NCBI GenBank assembly: GCA_030836365.1 | Contig: JAURQB010000133.1 | Span: forward strand, 1 to 12,334 | Direction: 5' to 3' | DNA from: Bdellovibrionota bacterium | Lineage (GTDB): Bacteria > Bdellovibrionota > Bacteriovoracia > Bacteriovoracales > Bacteriovoracaceae | Length of the DNA: 12,334 nucleotides | Shown: positions 1-6,556 of the stretch, in pieces | How the letters are laid out: the number at the start of each line of letters is the position of its first letter | Position numbering within the stretch: the stretch's first letter is position 1 | Made by a program: the position numbers and the translations under genes | The notes under the pieces: model-generated | The model's database searches: none | Told to the model about the DNA's origin: nothing | What the model saw: the letters and a program-made list of their open reading frames with translations, nothing else

Positions 1-180
1 AATAGACTGCGGGCCGCCGCTTAGAACAAGTGCCTCTGGACGTTCGTTATTTTTCCATCTTTTAACTAACGTGTTGTAGGTGATAATTTCACTACTGTGT
101 CCAATTTCTCTACTCCGGCGAGTAATGAGCTGAGTATACTGAGAGCCAAAATCAACAATCCATACTGCTTTGTTATTCAC
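1..180 (-). CDS. guaA: GMP synthase (glutamine-hydrolysing), N-terminal part, cut by window edge
   Basis: These are the first 60 codons of GMP synthase, which converts XMP to GMP using ATP and glutamine in the cytoplasm. The translation begins VNNKAVWIVDFGSQYTQLI and continues to EALVLSGGPQS. This is the hallmark start of the class I glutamine amidotransferase domain of GuaA (DFGSQYTQLI near the N-terminus, then LSGGP). The start is a GTG at 180-178, preceded by AAAAGGA about 7 bases upstream. The catalytic Cys, the rest of the amidotransferase and the ATP-pyrophosphatase domain lie beyond position 1. It follows guaB with a 14-base gap, so a guaB-guaA operon is clear. Because guaB upstream is frameshifted, guaA translation probably relies on its own ribosome binding site. 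Confidence 0.93.
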   Translation of the reverse strand, partial: MNNKAVWIVDFGSQYTQLITRRSREIGHSSEIITYNTLVKRWKNNERPEALVLSGGPQSI

Positions 181-194
181 GAACAAATCCTTTT

Positions 195-1430
195 CTAAAT
201 AGAGTAATTTGGAGCTTCTTTGGTGATCATCACATCATGTGGATGTCCCTCTTTTAGTGAAGCTTGGGAGATTTTAATAAAAATGGAATTCTCACGAAGC
301 GCTCCTAGCGTCGGCGAGCCCGTATAGCCCATCCCCGACCTGATGCCCCCGAGCAACTGATAAATGTTACTCGACAATGTTCCGCGATAAGGAACCTGGC
401 CTTCGATTCCCTCTGGTACAAGTTTATTCATTTCATCGACATCACCTTGGCCATAACGATCTTTACTTCCTGCACTCATGGCACCGAGTGAACCCATCCC
501 ACGATAAACTTTATAACTTCTTCCTTGATAAAGAATTCTCTCTCCTGGTGTTTCATCAGTTCCTGCAAATAAGCTCCCCACCATTACCGTGCTTGCTCCC
601 GCGGCCAATGCTTTGACCATGTCACCTGAATATTTAATTCCGCCATCAGCAATAAAAGGAACACCTTCTTTATGACAAATTGTTGCACACTCAAGAAGCG
701 CGCTAAATTGAGGAACACCGATTCCGGCAATCACTCGAGTCGTACAAATTGACCCTGGGCCAATTCCAACTTTAATGGCATCAACACCAGCGGCAATTAA
801 ATCGTTACACGCTTGCGCCGTAGCAACATTTCCTGCAACAATATCAACATTATTAAAACGTTTTTTTAATTCTTTAACGGCCTCGATAACGCCCTTCGAA
901 TGCCCATGCGCAGTATCCACAACAATCGCGTCTACATTAGATCCCACCAAGTGCTCCGCACGAATGAGTTCTTTTGGGCCAACACCCACAGCAGCCGCGA
1001 CACGAAGTCTTCTGAGAGAGTCCTTACTACTAAAAGGATGGGTGATACTATTTTTTATATCTTTAATCGTGATCAAGCCCTTAATTTGTCCCTTACTATC
1101 AACCACAGGTAGTTTTTCAATTCGATGTTGATGAAGAAGTTTTTTTGCGAGAGTTAAATCACTACCATTAGTTGTCGTAATCAAACGTTCATGTGGCGTC
1201 ATGATGTCTGCTACTTTTAAAGAGTCATTTTCTTCAAACTGGATATCACGCCCCGTAATGATCCCGACGAGTATATTTTTTTCATCAACAACCGGAAATC
1301 CGGTGATTGAATGTTTTGCAGACAATGTTTTAAATTCACGCAAGGACAAATTCGGTGAAATCGTAATGGGGTCAAGTATCATACCCGCTTCATATTTTTT
1401 TACTTTCTCGACCTCTTTTGCCTGAAGCTC
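195..1430 (-). CDS. guaB: IMP dehydrogenase, C-terminal part (CBS domains and catalytic barrel) after a frameshift
   Basis: This frame holds most of IMP dehydrogenase, the NAD-dependent enzyme making XMP from IMP, the committed step to GMP. It continues the broken 5' part at 1390-1659. From about position 1430 the frame reads ELQAKEVEKVKKYEAG, the normal family sequence. Two CBS domains follow (SITGFPVVDE...GIITGRDIQF and RIEKLPVVDS...GLITIKDI). The barrel then shows VVDTAHGHS, GNVATA, the loop GIGPGSICTTR with catalytic Cys (residue 306 when the frame is restored; E. coli Cys305), DGGIKYSGD, and the flap YRGMGSLGAM...RYGQ. It ends near GGIRSGMGYTG. The first ATG in this frame (1382) lies inside the CBS linker and has the family's mid-protein context, so it is not a true start. 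Restored length is 488 residues, matching the family. Confidence 0.93.
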   Translation of the reverse strand, partial: ELQAKEVEKVKKYEAGMILDPITISPNLSLREFKTLSAKHSITGFPVVDEKNILVGIITGRDIQFEENDSLKVADIMTPHERLITTTNGSDLTLAKKLLHQHRIEKLPVVDSKGQIKGLITIKDIKNSITHPFSSKDSLRRLRVAAAVGVGPKELIRAEHLVGSNVDAIVVDTAHGHSKGVIEAVKELKKRFNNVDIVAGNVATAQACNDLIAAGVDAIKVGIGPGSICTTRVIAGIGVPQFSALLECATICHKEGVPFIADGGIKYSGDMVKALAAGASTVMVGSLFAGTDETPGERILYQGRSYKVYRGMGSLGAMSAGSKDRYGQGDVDEMNKLVPEGIEGQVPYRGTLSSNIYQLLGGIRSGMGYTGSPTLGALRENSIFIKISQASLKEGHPHDVMITKEAPNYSI

Positions 1431-1659
1431 GAGTTAGGTTTTTATGAATAACTCCAATCCCTCCTTCTTGTGCCATGACTATGGCAGTTGCCGATTCTGT
1501 TACTGTATCCATGGCAGCCGAAACGATTGGGATATTTAGCTCGATATTTTTTGAGAATGAGGTTTTTAATGAAGTATCACTTGGTAAGATTTCACTTTTA
1601 CTGGGTTTAATCAAAACATCATCATAGGTATAAAAACTCTCTATGTTCTTTTGGGACAT
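1390..1659 (-). pseudogene. guaB: IMP dehydrogenase, N-terminal fragment ending at a frameshift
   Basis: This is the 5' part of the same guaB gene. It starts at ATG 1659 with GGAG seven bases upstream and encodes TYDDVLIKPSKSEILPSD, then IPIVSAAMDTVTES and QEGGIGVIHKNLT, all typical for the start of the IMPDH barrel. After Thr76 the frame changes: the read-through ends RASGKRGRESKKI and stops at 1390-1392, a tail with no family resemblance. Restoring two bases before the C at 1431 (for example ATC instead of C) gives ...HKNLT-I-ELQAKEVEKV, exactly in register with the family. As written the fragment has 89 residues, lacks the catalytic Cys, and cannot be an active enzyme. It is either a real mutation or a sequencing/assembly error. 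Confidence 0.85.
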
Positions 1660-1687
1660 CCACTTACTCCATCATAAATAAGTGGAT
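1658..1687 (-). promoter_or_regulatory. 9-bp perfect inverted repeat enclosing the guaB ribosome binding site
   Basis: On the plus strand ATCCACTTA (1658-1666) is followed 12 bases later by TAAGTGGAT (1679-1687), a perfect 9-bp inverted repeat. In the guaB transcript the loop contains the GGAG ribosome binding site, and the 3' arm includes the first two bases of the ATG. It could be a translational-control hairpin or an operator. Both are inference; no known purine riboswitch or PurR consensus was recognised here. An AT-rich GATAAT/TAATAT element lies just upstream in the guaB direction, but without a convincing -35. Confidence 0.5.
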
Positions 1688-1762
1688 ATTATCTCTAAGT
1701 TTCTGATTTTTATCTTTTATGGGAATAACTATCCTCCAGTAAATTGGAGTGGAGATTTATTC

Positions 1763-2794
1763 TCAATAATTTGTATTGAAATCATCCTTGTAGCTATCTA
1801 ATTCATTAATTAATTGATGAAGTTCTATCTTATGTTTTTGTTGACTTTTATACTCCTCAACTAAATCGATTTGAAAATCATCATTCTGCTCTAAATTAAG
1901 ACTTGGTGAAACAGAAGCAGGACTTCTCACTTGATTCGTCGGTGATATATTTTTCACCAATTTCTTTTCAGGCCAAAAAATATTTATTTTCACCGGGTGA
2001 GTTGGTAGTGTTGGTTCCTTTTTTATCTTTTTTAATTTCCCTAGCTCTTTTTCCATTAAATTTTGGCCAGTATTTTTTTTATCGTCTAGGTCTGATATGT
2101 TTTTGGAAGCGAGAAATCGACCACCTGGAGATACATTTACTACAGGTTTATAACTAGACACGCGTCCGCCAACAATAACGTTTTTTTCAAGAGGCTCTAT
2201 CCCACTAAATAAGGAAACAACTTTCAAATAAGATTTTTTACCTATCGGTGTGGATTTTCGTGGATTTCCATTCTCATAATTTTTTTCAACAAACGAAAAT
2301 GTTCCCGCTTGAACCCTCTCTGAAAAAAAAGATCGCTCTATATTTGATAAATCAAAATGACCGGTAATCGTTAGAACTTGAGTCTTATGCGCACCAGGAT
2401 CGTAGGAGACTATTCCCTCGACTTGATTAAATACGACTTGTGCATTCGCGGTCTTCAATACCGTATCGTTTGAACTCCCTCTCCCTTGAACCCAAAGGTA
2501 ACCTGACTTTAGCTCTAGTAAATTTTTCATAAAAGTTAAGTTACTAGAACCACTCAAATGAATAAGACGATCATGATAATCTGCGATAGTTAATTGCCCA
2601 CCGACTTCGGTTGTTACACTGGAGTAATCATTTATTGTCATTCCAACAGATCCATCTAGAATATTTCCATCAGAAAAAACAAAGACTTTACCAGATAAAG
2701 ATTTTATAACACCTACTGGCTTGGCATAAACTGTCATTGAACTCAAAAACGTGAGCAGTAAAAACTTAGCGGTAATTTTTGTAAATCGTGTCAT
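1763..2794 (-). CDS. Secreted FecR-domain protein
   Basis: This 343-residue protein has a clear N-terminal signal peptide: a basic n-region, the hydrophobic FLLLTFLSS core, and likely cleavage after VYA at residue 24. Residues about 28-150 fit a FecR-type beta-rich domain: GVIKSLSGKVFVFSDG, a TINDYSSVTTEVGGQLTI segment, LELKSGYLWVQ, then ANAQVVFNQVEGIVSYD. After about residue 200 it becomes low in predicted structure, with Lys/Pro-rich linkers and a charged C-terminal tail. No transmembrane anchor and no anti-sigma N-terminal domain are visible, so it is not a classical FecR sigma regulator. It more probably acts in the periplasm or outer envelope, possibly in a polymer-binding or scaffold role. 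Start ATG 2794 has a weak GTAGG upstream and lies 29 bases inside the preceding lipoprotein gene, which suggests translational coupling. The exact function is unknown. Confidence 0.8.
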   Translation of the reverse strand: MTRFTKITAKFLLLTFLSSMTVYAKPVGVIKSLSGKVFVFSDGNILDGSVGMTINDYSSVTTEVGGQLTIADYHDRLIHLSGSSNLTFMKNLLELKSGYLWVQGRGSSNDTVLKTANAQVVFNQVEGIVSYDPGAHKTQVLTITGHFDLSNIERSFFSERVQAGTFSFVEKNYENGNPRKSTPIGKKSYLKVVSLFSGIEPLEKNVIVGGRVSSYKPVVNVSPGGRFLASKNISDLDDKKNTGQNLMEKELGKLKKIKKEPTLPTHPVKINIFWPEKKLVKNISPTNQVRSPASVSPSLNLEQNDDFQIDLVEEYKSQQKHKIELHQLINELDSYKDDFNTNY

Positions 2795-3446
2795 AATGCC
2801 TACTAATTAATTTCCATTCTTCTGTATTTCTATATTTTTTTCGAAACTCTTCTACTGTTAGAAAAAAACTTTTCTTATTACCTTTTTTCAAACTAATTAA
2901 TGCTCTCCAAAGTTTGGCGCTTCTAAAATAATTTGAATGGGGGTAGGTTCCAATTATTTTTTCAAATGATTCTTGAGCCCAATCAACATGCTGACCGCTC
3001 TCAAATGAGCTTATGCCTAGCTTATAAAAAACCTCGTCGGTAATCAGCTGATGCCTTGGGAATTGAAAAACTAGTGTTTTCAAATATTGAGCAGACTTTT
3101 CAAACTCACCGTTACTAAATGCTTTTCTGCCACTTGAGATCAGCTGCTGAGGAGACCATCGATATACATGGAACTCCACAAGGTCGTTATCTGGGGATAC
3201 CGGAATAACACTTGCGATTGACCGGTTTAACTTATTCTCATTACTTAACGTTAAAAATTCATTTTTATTTTTTAATTCATTTACCTGAAATTTCAATGAT
3301 GTTAGTTCTTTTCTAAGAATCCTATTTTCTTTTGCAAGTAATAATGAGGTATTTCTCATATTGGCAAACTCTTGAGCACCTTTATGTACACCGCAGCTTT
3401 GCAAAATTGGTAAAGTTAAAATAAATAAGTAGTTTTTAATTTTCAT
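2766..3446 (-). CDS. Lipoprotein with coiled coil and TPR-like repeats
   Basis: This 226-residue predicted lipoprotein has a short hydrophobic leader ending LPILQSC, so Cys18 would be lipidated after signal peptidase II cleavage. Residues about 32-72 are rich in Leu, Glu, Lys and Asn in heptad-like spacing (LAKENRILRKELTSLKFQV), suggesting a coiled coil. Residues about 100-226 look like TPR helices: AFSNGEFEKSAQYLKTLVFQFP, DEVFYKLGISSFESGQ, AQESFEKIIGTYPHSNY. This coiled coil plus TPR plan resembles CpoB/YbgF or BamD-type envelope proteins, but the family cannot be assigned firmly. The start at 3446 is preferred over the ATG at 3452 because GGA then sits 8 bases upstream; for 3452 the spacing would be only 2. 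It is probably co-transcribed with the FecR-domain gene that overlaps its end. Confidence 0.82.
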   Translation of the reverse strand: MKIKNYLFILTLPILQSCGVHKGAQEFANMRNTSLLLAKENRILRKELTSLKFQVNELKNKNEFLTLSNENKLNRSIASVIPVSPDNDLVEFHVYRWSPQQLISSGRKAFSNGEFEKSAQYLKTLVFQFPRHQLITDEVFYKLGISSFESGQHVDWAQESFEKIIGTYPHSNYFRSAKLWRALISLKKGNKKSFFLTVEEFRKKYRNTEEWKLISRHYDTIYKNYR

Positions 3447-3481
3447 AAACATCGTCCATTAATTTCACAATTAATTTTCGG

Positions 3482-3529
3482 CGTTTAGTTCATGGATATA
3501 AATGACTGGGGTACAAAAAGTACTAAACG
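3482..3529. repeat. 8-bp inverted repeat in the leader of the lipoprotein gene
   Basis: CGTTTAGT (3482-3489) and ACTAAACG (3522-3529) form an 8-bp inverted repeat with a 32-base spacer. Inside the spacer GTAC-AAAAA-GTAC (3511-3523) forms a smaller one. It lies in the 125-base gap between the HNH gene and the lipoprotein gene. A downstream T-rich run suitable for a terminator is lacking in the minus direction, so a regulatory or leader structure is possible, as is chance. Confidence 0.35.
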
Positions 3530-3571
3530 GTAGGTTTTGCCGCTAATTTTAAGATTTTTTAAAAAAAGTTA

Positions 3572-4090
3572 TCAGGCAACTAGTCTGTATTTTTTTGGTA
3601 ACCAGTTTTGCCACTCTGAGGGGTCGTTCTCTCTCATTTTTATCACGATCTGTGGCGTCCACTTAGGTTTATAGGGATTACGCTTAAGCTTCACTCCCAT
3701 TTCCCGTAGTAATCTATTACCCTTTTTAGAGTTACACGGGCCACATGCTGTGACGACATTCTCCCAAGTATTTTGGCCACCTCGACTGACTGGAATGACG
3801 TGATCAATAGTCAAGTCTTTTACTGACCCGCCCCGTCCACAGTATTGACATTCAAAATTATCTCTAAAAATGATGTTAAAGCGGGAAAACTTAACAGTTC
3901 TCGCCGAACGATGAAGATTAAAAAGTCTCAACGTTTTTGGCAACTGTAGGGATAGTCGGGGGGATCTGATACTAATATCTTCGTAGTTATCAATCGCTTC
4001 CGCTCGACCTGTTAAAAGTAAAATAATGGCCCTTTTCCAGTCAATTACTTCAACTGGGGAAAACGAGCTGTCCAACAATAGTGTTCTCAT
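3572..4090 (-). CDS. HNH endonuclease family protein
   Basis: This 172-residue protein of the stand-alone bacterial HNH family begins MRTLLLDSSFSPVEVIDWKR, a conserved N-terminal module of unknown role. Its zinc-bound HNH core has the Cys pairs C81-x2-C84 (CQYC) and C116-x2-C119 (CGPC), catalytic Asp96-His97 in LTIDHVIPVSRGG, Asn111 in NTWENVV, and Asn120 after the second pair (CNSKKGNR). All expected metal and catalytic residues are present. The start at 4090 is preferred because GAGGAG sits 10 bases upstream and the family begins with MRTL. The upstream ATG at 4108 overlaps that ribosome binding site. No methyltransferase, toxin or integrase is adjacent, so a restriction or mobile-intron role is not supported. 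The physiological role of such solitary proteins is unknown, with DNA repair or processing possible. Confidence 0.88.
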   Translation of the reverse strand: MRTLLLDSSFSPVEVIDWKRAIILLLTGRAEAIDNYEDISIRSPRLSLQLPKTLRLFNLHRSARTVKFSRFNIIFRDNFECQYCGRGGSVKDLTIDHVIPVSRGGQNTWENVVTACGPCNSKKGNRLLREMGVKLKRNPYKPKWTPQIVIKMRENDPSEWQNWLPKKYRLVA

Positions 4091-4142
4091 ACAACAGAAA
4101 CTCCTCATAAAGGTTCAAAAATGTGTTTTCCAGCCCAATTCC

Positions 4143-4171
4143 ATCATAACACAACTCCCAATAGCGACTAA
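4143..4171 (-). promoter_or_regulatory. Predicted extended -10 promoter of the HNH gene
   Basis: Read on the minus strand, TGTTATGAT (4151-4143) is an extended -10 element with five of six bases matching TATAAT. A weak -35 TTAGTC (4171-4166) lies 17 bases further upstream. Transcription would begin near 4136, giving a leader of about 45 bases with GAGGAG before the HNH start codon. The call is based on consensus only. Confidence 0.5.
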
Positions 4172-4211
4172 AAGCTACTACTTCCGATTAATTTTATTTA
4201 AAATAACGCCC

Positions 4212-4231
4212 ATATAAGTGGGCACTTATAT
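4212..4231. promoter_or_regulatory. Operator-like palindrome between the HNH gene and dsbD
   Basis: ATATAAGTG (4212-4220) and CACTTATAT (4223-4231) are perfect 9-bp arms separated by GG. A third copy of the half-site, ATATAAGT, occurs at 4262-4269 in the same direction, close to the dsbD start at 4300. The left arm also takes part in an alternative hairpin, GCCCA/TGGGC (4208-4212 with 4219-4223). The short spacer and repeated half-site suggest binding by a dimeric regulator controlling dsbD, the HNH gene, or both. The regulator is unknown. Confidence 0.45.
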
Positions 4232-4299
4232 TTATCAATATGCTTAAAAAAAAGTTAGAATATATAAGTAAAAAAAATAAAATCTGTAGGATTTAAGAT

Positions 4300-6555
4300 A
4301 TGAAATTATTCAACGCAAGATTACCCATGCTTATTTTTTTGAACCTTGTTTTTAGTACTCTTGTTTTCTCATCAGACGAAAAGATTCCGGACGTCCTACT
4401 AAAATATAATATTCAAACGGTAAGTATAAAAAATAGCTCTTACATGGTTTTTAATTTTTCTAATATTCCTCACTGGCATACTTATTGGAAAAACCCAGGA
4501 GATGCAGGATTTGGACCGAATTTTAAATTTACGTCAGAAGATGGATCGAAAATAAAATTCTCTCCTTTAGAGTGGCCCTCTCCTGGTAGATATATTGAGC
4601 CCGGAGATATTTGGGCGTATGGCTATGAAGGTGATTATTCTTTTTTCTTTGAGTTACCAAAAAATTATAACGGAAATATAAAAGCTGATCTAAGTTGGCT
4701 TATTTGTAAACATATATGCATCCCAGGAAAATCGAGCGCAGTATTTGAGTTAGAGCGATCTGTACTTACCAATGTAAATATAAAAGAAAAGAAGCTTATT
4801 TTGAAAGAGCTTTCTATATCAGAGCTTGGCTCACGAATAGATAACTTACCGACTTTAGCTGAGAATTCTTACAACAAAATTGATATAATTTTGGCAAAAG
4901 AAGAGAGTACACCAAATACACTGGCCCTCTTTTATAATACTTCTGCAATTGAAACGACCTCTATTAACTTTCTTCAAAATAGAAATTTAATATTTCCCTA
5001 CCCTCACCCCTATCTAGAGTTTAAACATGAAAAGTTATACCAGGATAAAGGAGGTGCAATATATGCAAAGACCCTTATCGAATGGAATGGGATGTATGAA
5101 GACCCAGAAATTCCTTTTCCCCAAGATAATGTATTACCTGAAAATCTCAAATTATCATTTGATTTTCATGATGCAAAAAATTTGAAAAATTATCGGATCA
5201 ATAAAACATTCTCAAAACTTTACGATGCAACTAAATTAAACGCATTTTTATCAATCTTGAAACCGTTTGAGTTATCTCCTAAAGATTCATCAAAACGAGA
5301 AGTAAATACACCAACACAATCAACGGCCGAAAAATCTCACTTTCTCGAATTGTTGAATTTTATTTTCTTGGCGATTTTGGGAGGTTTTATTTTAAACTTT
5401 ATGCCTTGTGTACTTCCTGTCATTAGCCTTAAGATTTTTGGTCTCGTTAATCAGACCAATCAAAACAAATCACAAATCATCAGACACAACCTTCTTTATA
5501 CTGCTGGAATTATTTCAACCTTTTGCATTCTTGCCTTAGTCGTCGTTTTACTTAAACTATCAGGCCAAGCGATTGGTTGGGGGTTTCAAATGCAAAGCCC
5601 TACATTCATCGCATCCATTTCTATATTTTTATTTCTTTTTTCCTTAAACCTTTTTGGCATGTATGAATTCATTACACCGGGCGGAAGTACTCTTGGATCC
5701 ATCAAGATCGAGGGAGCAAAAGGAGACTTTCTCAATGGTGTTCTTGCAACAATTTTATCTACTCCGTGTTCGGCACCATTCTTGGGAACTGCACTCGCAT
5801 TTGCCTTCACCTCTGGGCCGTTGACAATTTTTCTTATTTTTATCTCAGTAGGTATTGGGCTGGCATCTCCCTTTTTACTAACCGCCGCATTTCCTAGCAC
5901 GATTAAATTTTTCCCAAAGCCTGGAAATTGGATGAACCATTTTAAAAAATTTCTCGGTCTCTCTCTAATCATCACTGTTTTTTGGCTTGTGAGTATTTTT
6001 GTTCAATTAAATACCGACGAATTCTCTCTCTATTTGCTTATTACCCTTTTTATGATTGGGCCGATTGCCATTACCATTTATCAAAAAATTAAGAAAAATA
6101 TTTTTATCCTTCTCACTGCTTTTACACTGACCATCATTGGACTCATTAACATCGGGCAATCTCCAAAAGTTGACTCAAAAGATGAAATAGCAATGTCTGA
6201 AACAATTAATAAATTTGGAATGAAATGGAATCGATGGAATCCAGACATCATAAATGAATTCCAAGGTAGCAAGAAAAAAACCTTTATTGATTTTACCGCA
6301 GATTGGTGTCTAACTTGTAAGGTTAACGAAAAGCTAGTGATCAACACAAATGATTTTAGATCAATAATAAAAGATACTGGCGCAAATCTAATTATGGGAG
6401 ACTGGACAGATGGAAACCCCGAAATGACAAAATGGTTACAAGAAAATAATATGGCCGGAGTACCTGCATATTTTGTCATCGATAATCAAGGTAATCTTCA
6501 CAATTTAGGCGAAACAGTATCGACGGAAAAAGTTAAGCAGCTACTAAAAAATTGA
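4300..6555 (+). CDS. Thiol-disulfide reductase of the DsbD/ScsB type
   Basis: This 751-residue inner-membrane protein should carry electrons from cytoplasmic thioredoxin to periplasmic thiol proteins. A signal peptide (about residues 1-25) is followed by a periplasmic N-terminal domain. That domain has HWHTYWKNPGDAG and a redox pair C136-x3-C140 in WLICKHICIPG, as in ScsB-like members rather than E. coli DsbD. About eight membrane segments span residues 350-620, with the two expected membrane cysteines Cys370 (MPCVLP) and Cys490 (TPCSAP). A thioredoxin-like C-terminal domain has Cys670 and Cys673 in DWCLTCK and a cis-Pro in GVPAYF. All six redox cysteines are therefore present. Start ATG 4300 follows AGGA by 8 bases. 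It is monocistronic in this window, divergent from the HNH gene and convergent with gpsA. It could equally be named scsB-like; a precise partner is not visible. Confidence 0.9.
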   Translation: MKLFNARLPMLIFLNLVFSTLVFSSDEKIPDVLLKYNIQTVSIKNSSYMVFNFSNIPHWHTYWKNPGDAGFGPNFKFTSEDGSKIKFSPLEWPSPGRYIEPGDIWAYGYEGDYSFFFELPKNYNGNIKADLSWLICKHICIPGKSSAVFELERSVLTNVNIKEKKLILKELSISELGSRIDNLPTLAENSYNKIDIILAKEESTPNTLALFYNTSAIETTSINFLQNRNLIFPYPHPYLEFKHEKLYQDKGGAIYAKTLIEWNGMYEDPEIPFPQDNVLPENLKLSFDFHDAKNLKNYRINKTFSKLYDATKLNAFLSILKPFELSPKDSSKREVNTPTQSTAEKSHFLELLNFIFLAILGGFILNFMPCVLPVISLKIFGLVNQTNQNKSQIIRHNLLYTAGIISTFCILALVVVLLKLSGQAIGWGFQMQSPTFIASISIFLFLFSLNLFGMYEFITPGGSTLGSIKIEGAKGDFLNGVLATILSTPCSAPFLGTALAFAFTSGPLTIFLIFISVGIGLASPFLLTAAFPSTIKFFPKPGNWMNHFKKFLGLSLIITVFWLVSIFVQLNTDEFSLYLLITLFMIGPIAITIYQKIKKNIFILLTAFTLTIIGLINIGQSPKVDSKDEIAMSETINKFGMKWNRWNPDIINEFQGSKKKTFIDFTADWCLTCKVNEKLVINTNDFRSIIKDTGANLIMGDWTDGNPEMTKWLQENNMAGVPAYFVIDNQGNLHNLGETVSTEKVKQLLKN

Positions 6556-6556
6556 T

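Noticed and set aside
377..1425. Plus-strand open frames opposite guaB
   Set aside because: They are shadows of the conserved IMP dehydrogenase coding strand.
1425..1440. Programmed ribosomal frameshift in guaB
   Set aside because: No stop codon or slippery heptamer at the site, and a +1 slip would leave the product one residue shorter than the family at a conserved spot.
1734..1749. CTCCA/TGGAG hairpin after the FecR-domain gene as a terminator
   Set aside because: The stem is only 5 bp and no T-run follows in the minus-strand direction.
4091..4108. Longer N-terminus of the HNH protein from ATG 4108
   Set aside because: This ATG overlaps the GAGGAG ribosome binding site, and the family begins at MRTL.
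5586..6479. Antisense open frames inside the DsbD-type gene
   Set aside because: They mirror a well-supported membrane protein gene, have no ribosome binding site and no recognisable protein features.
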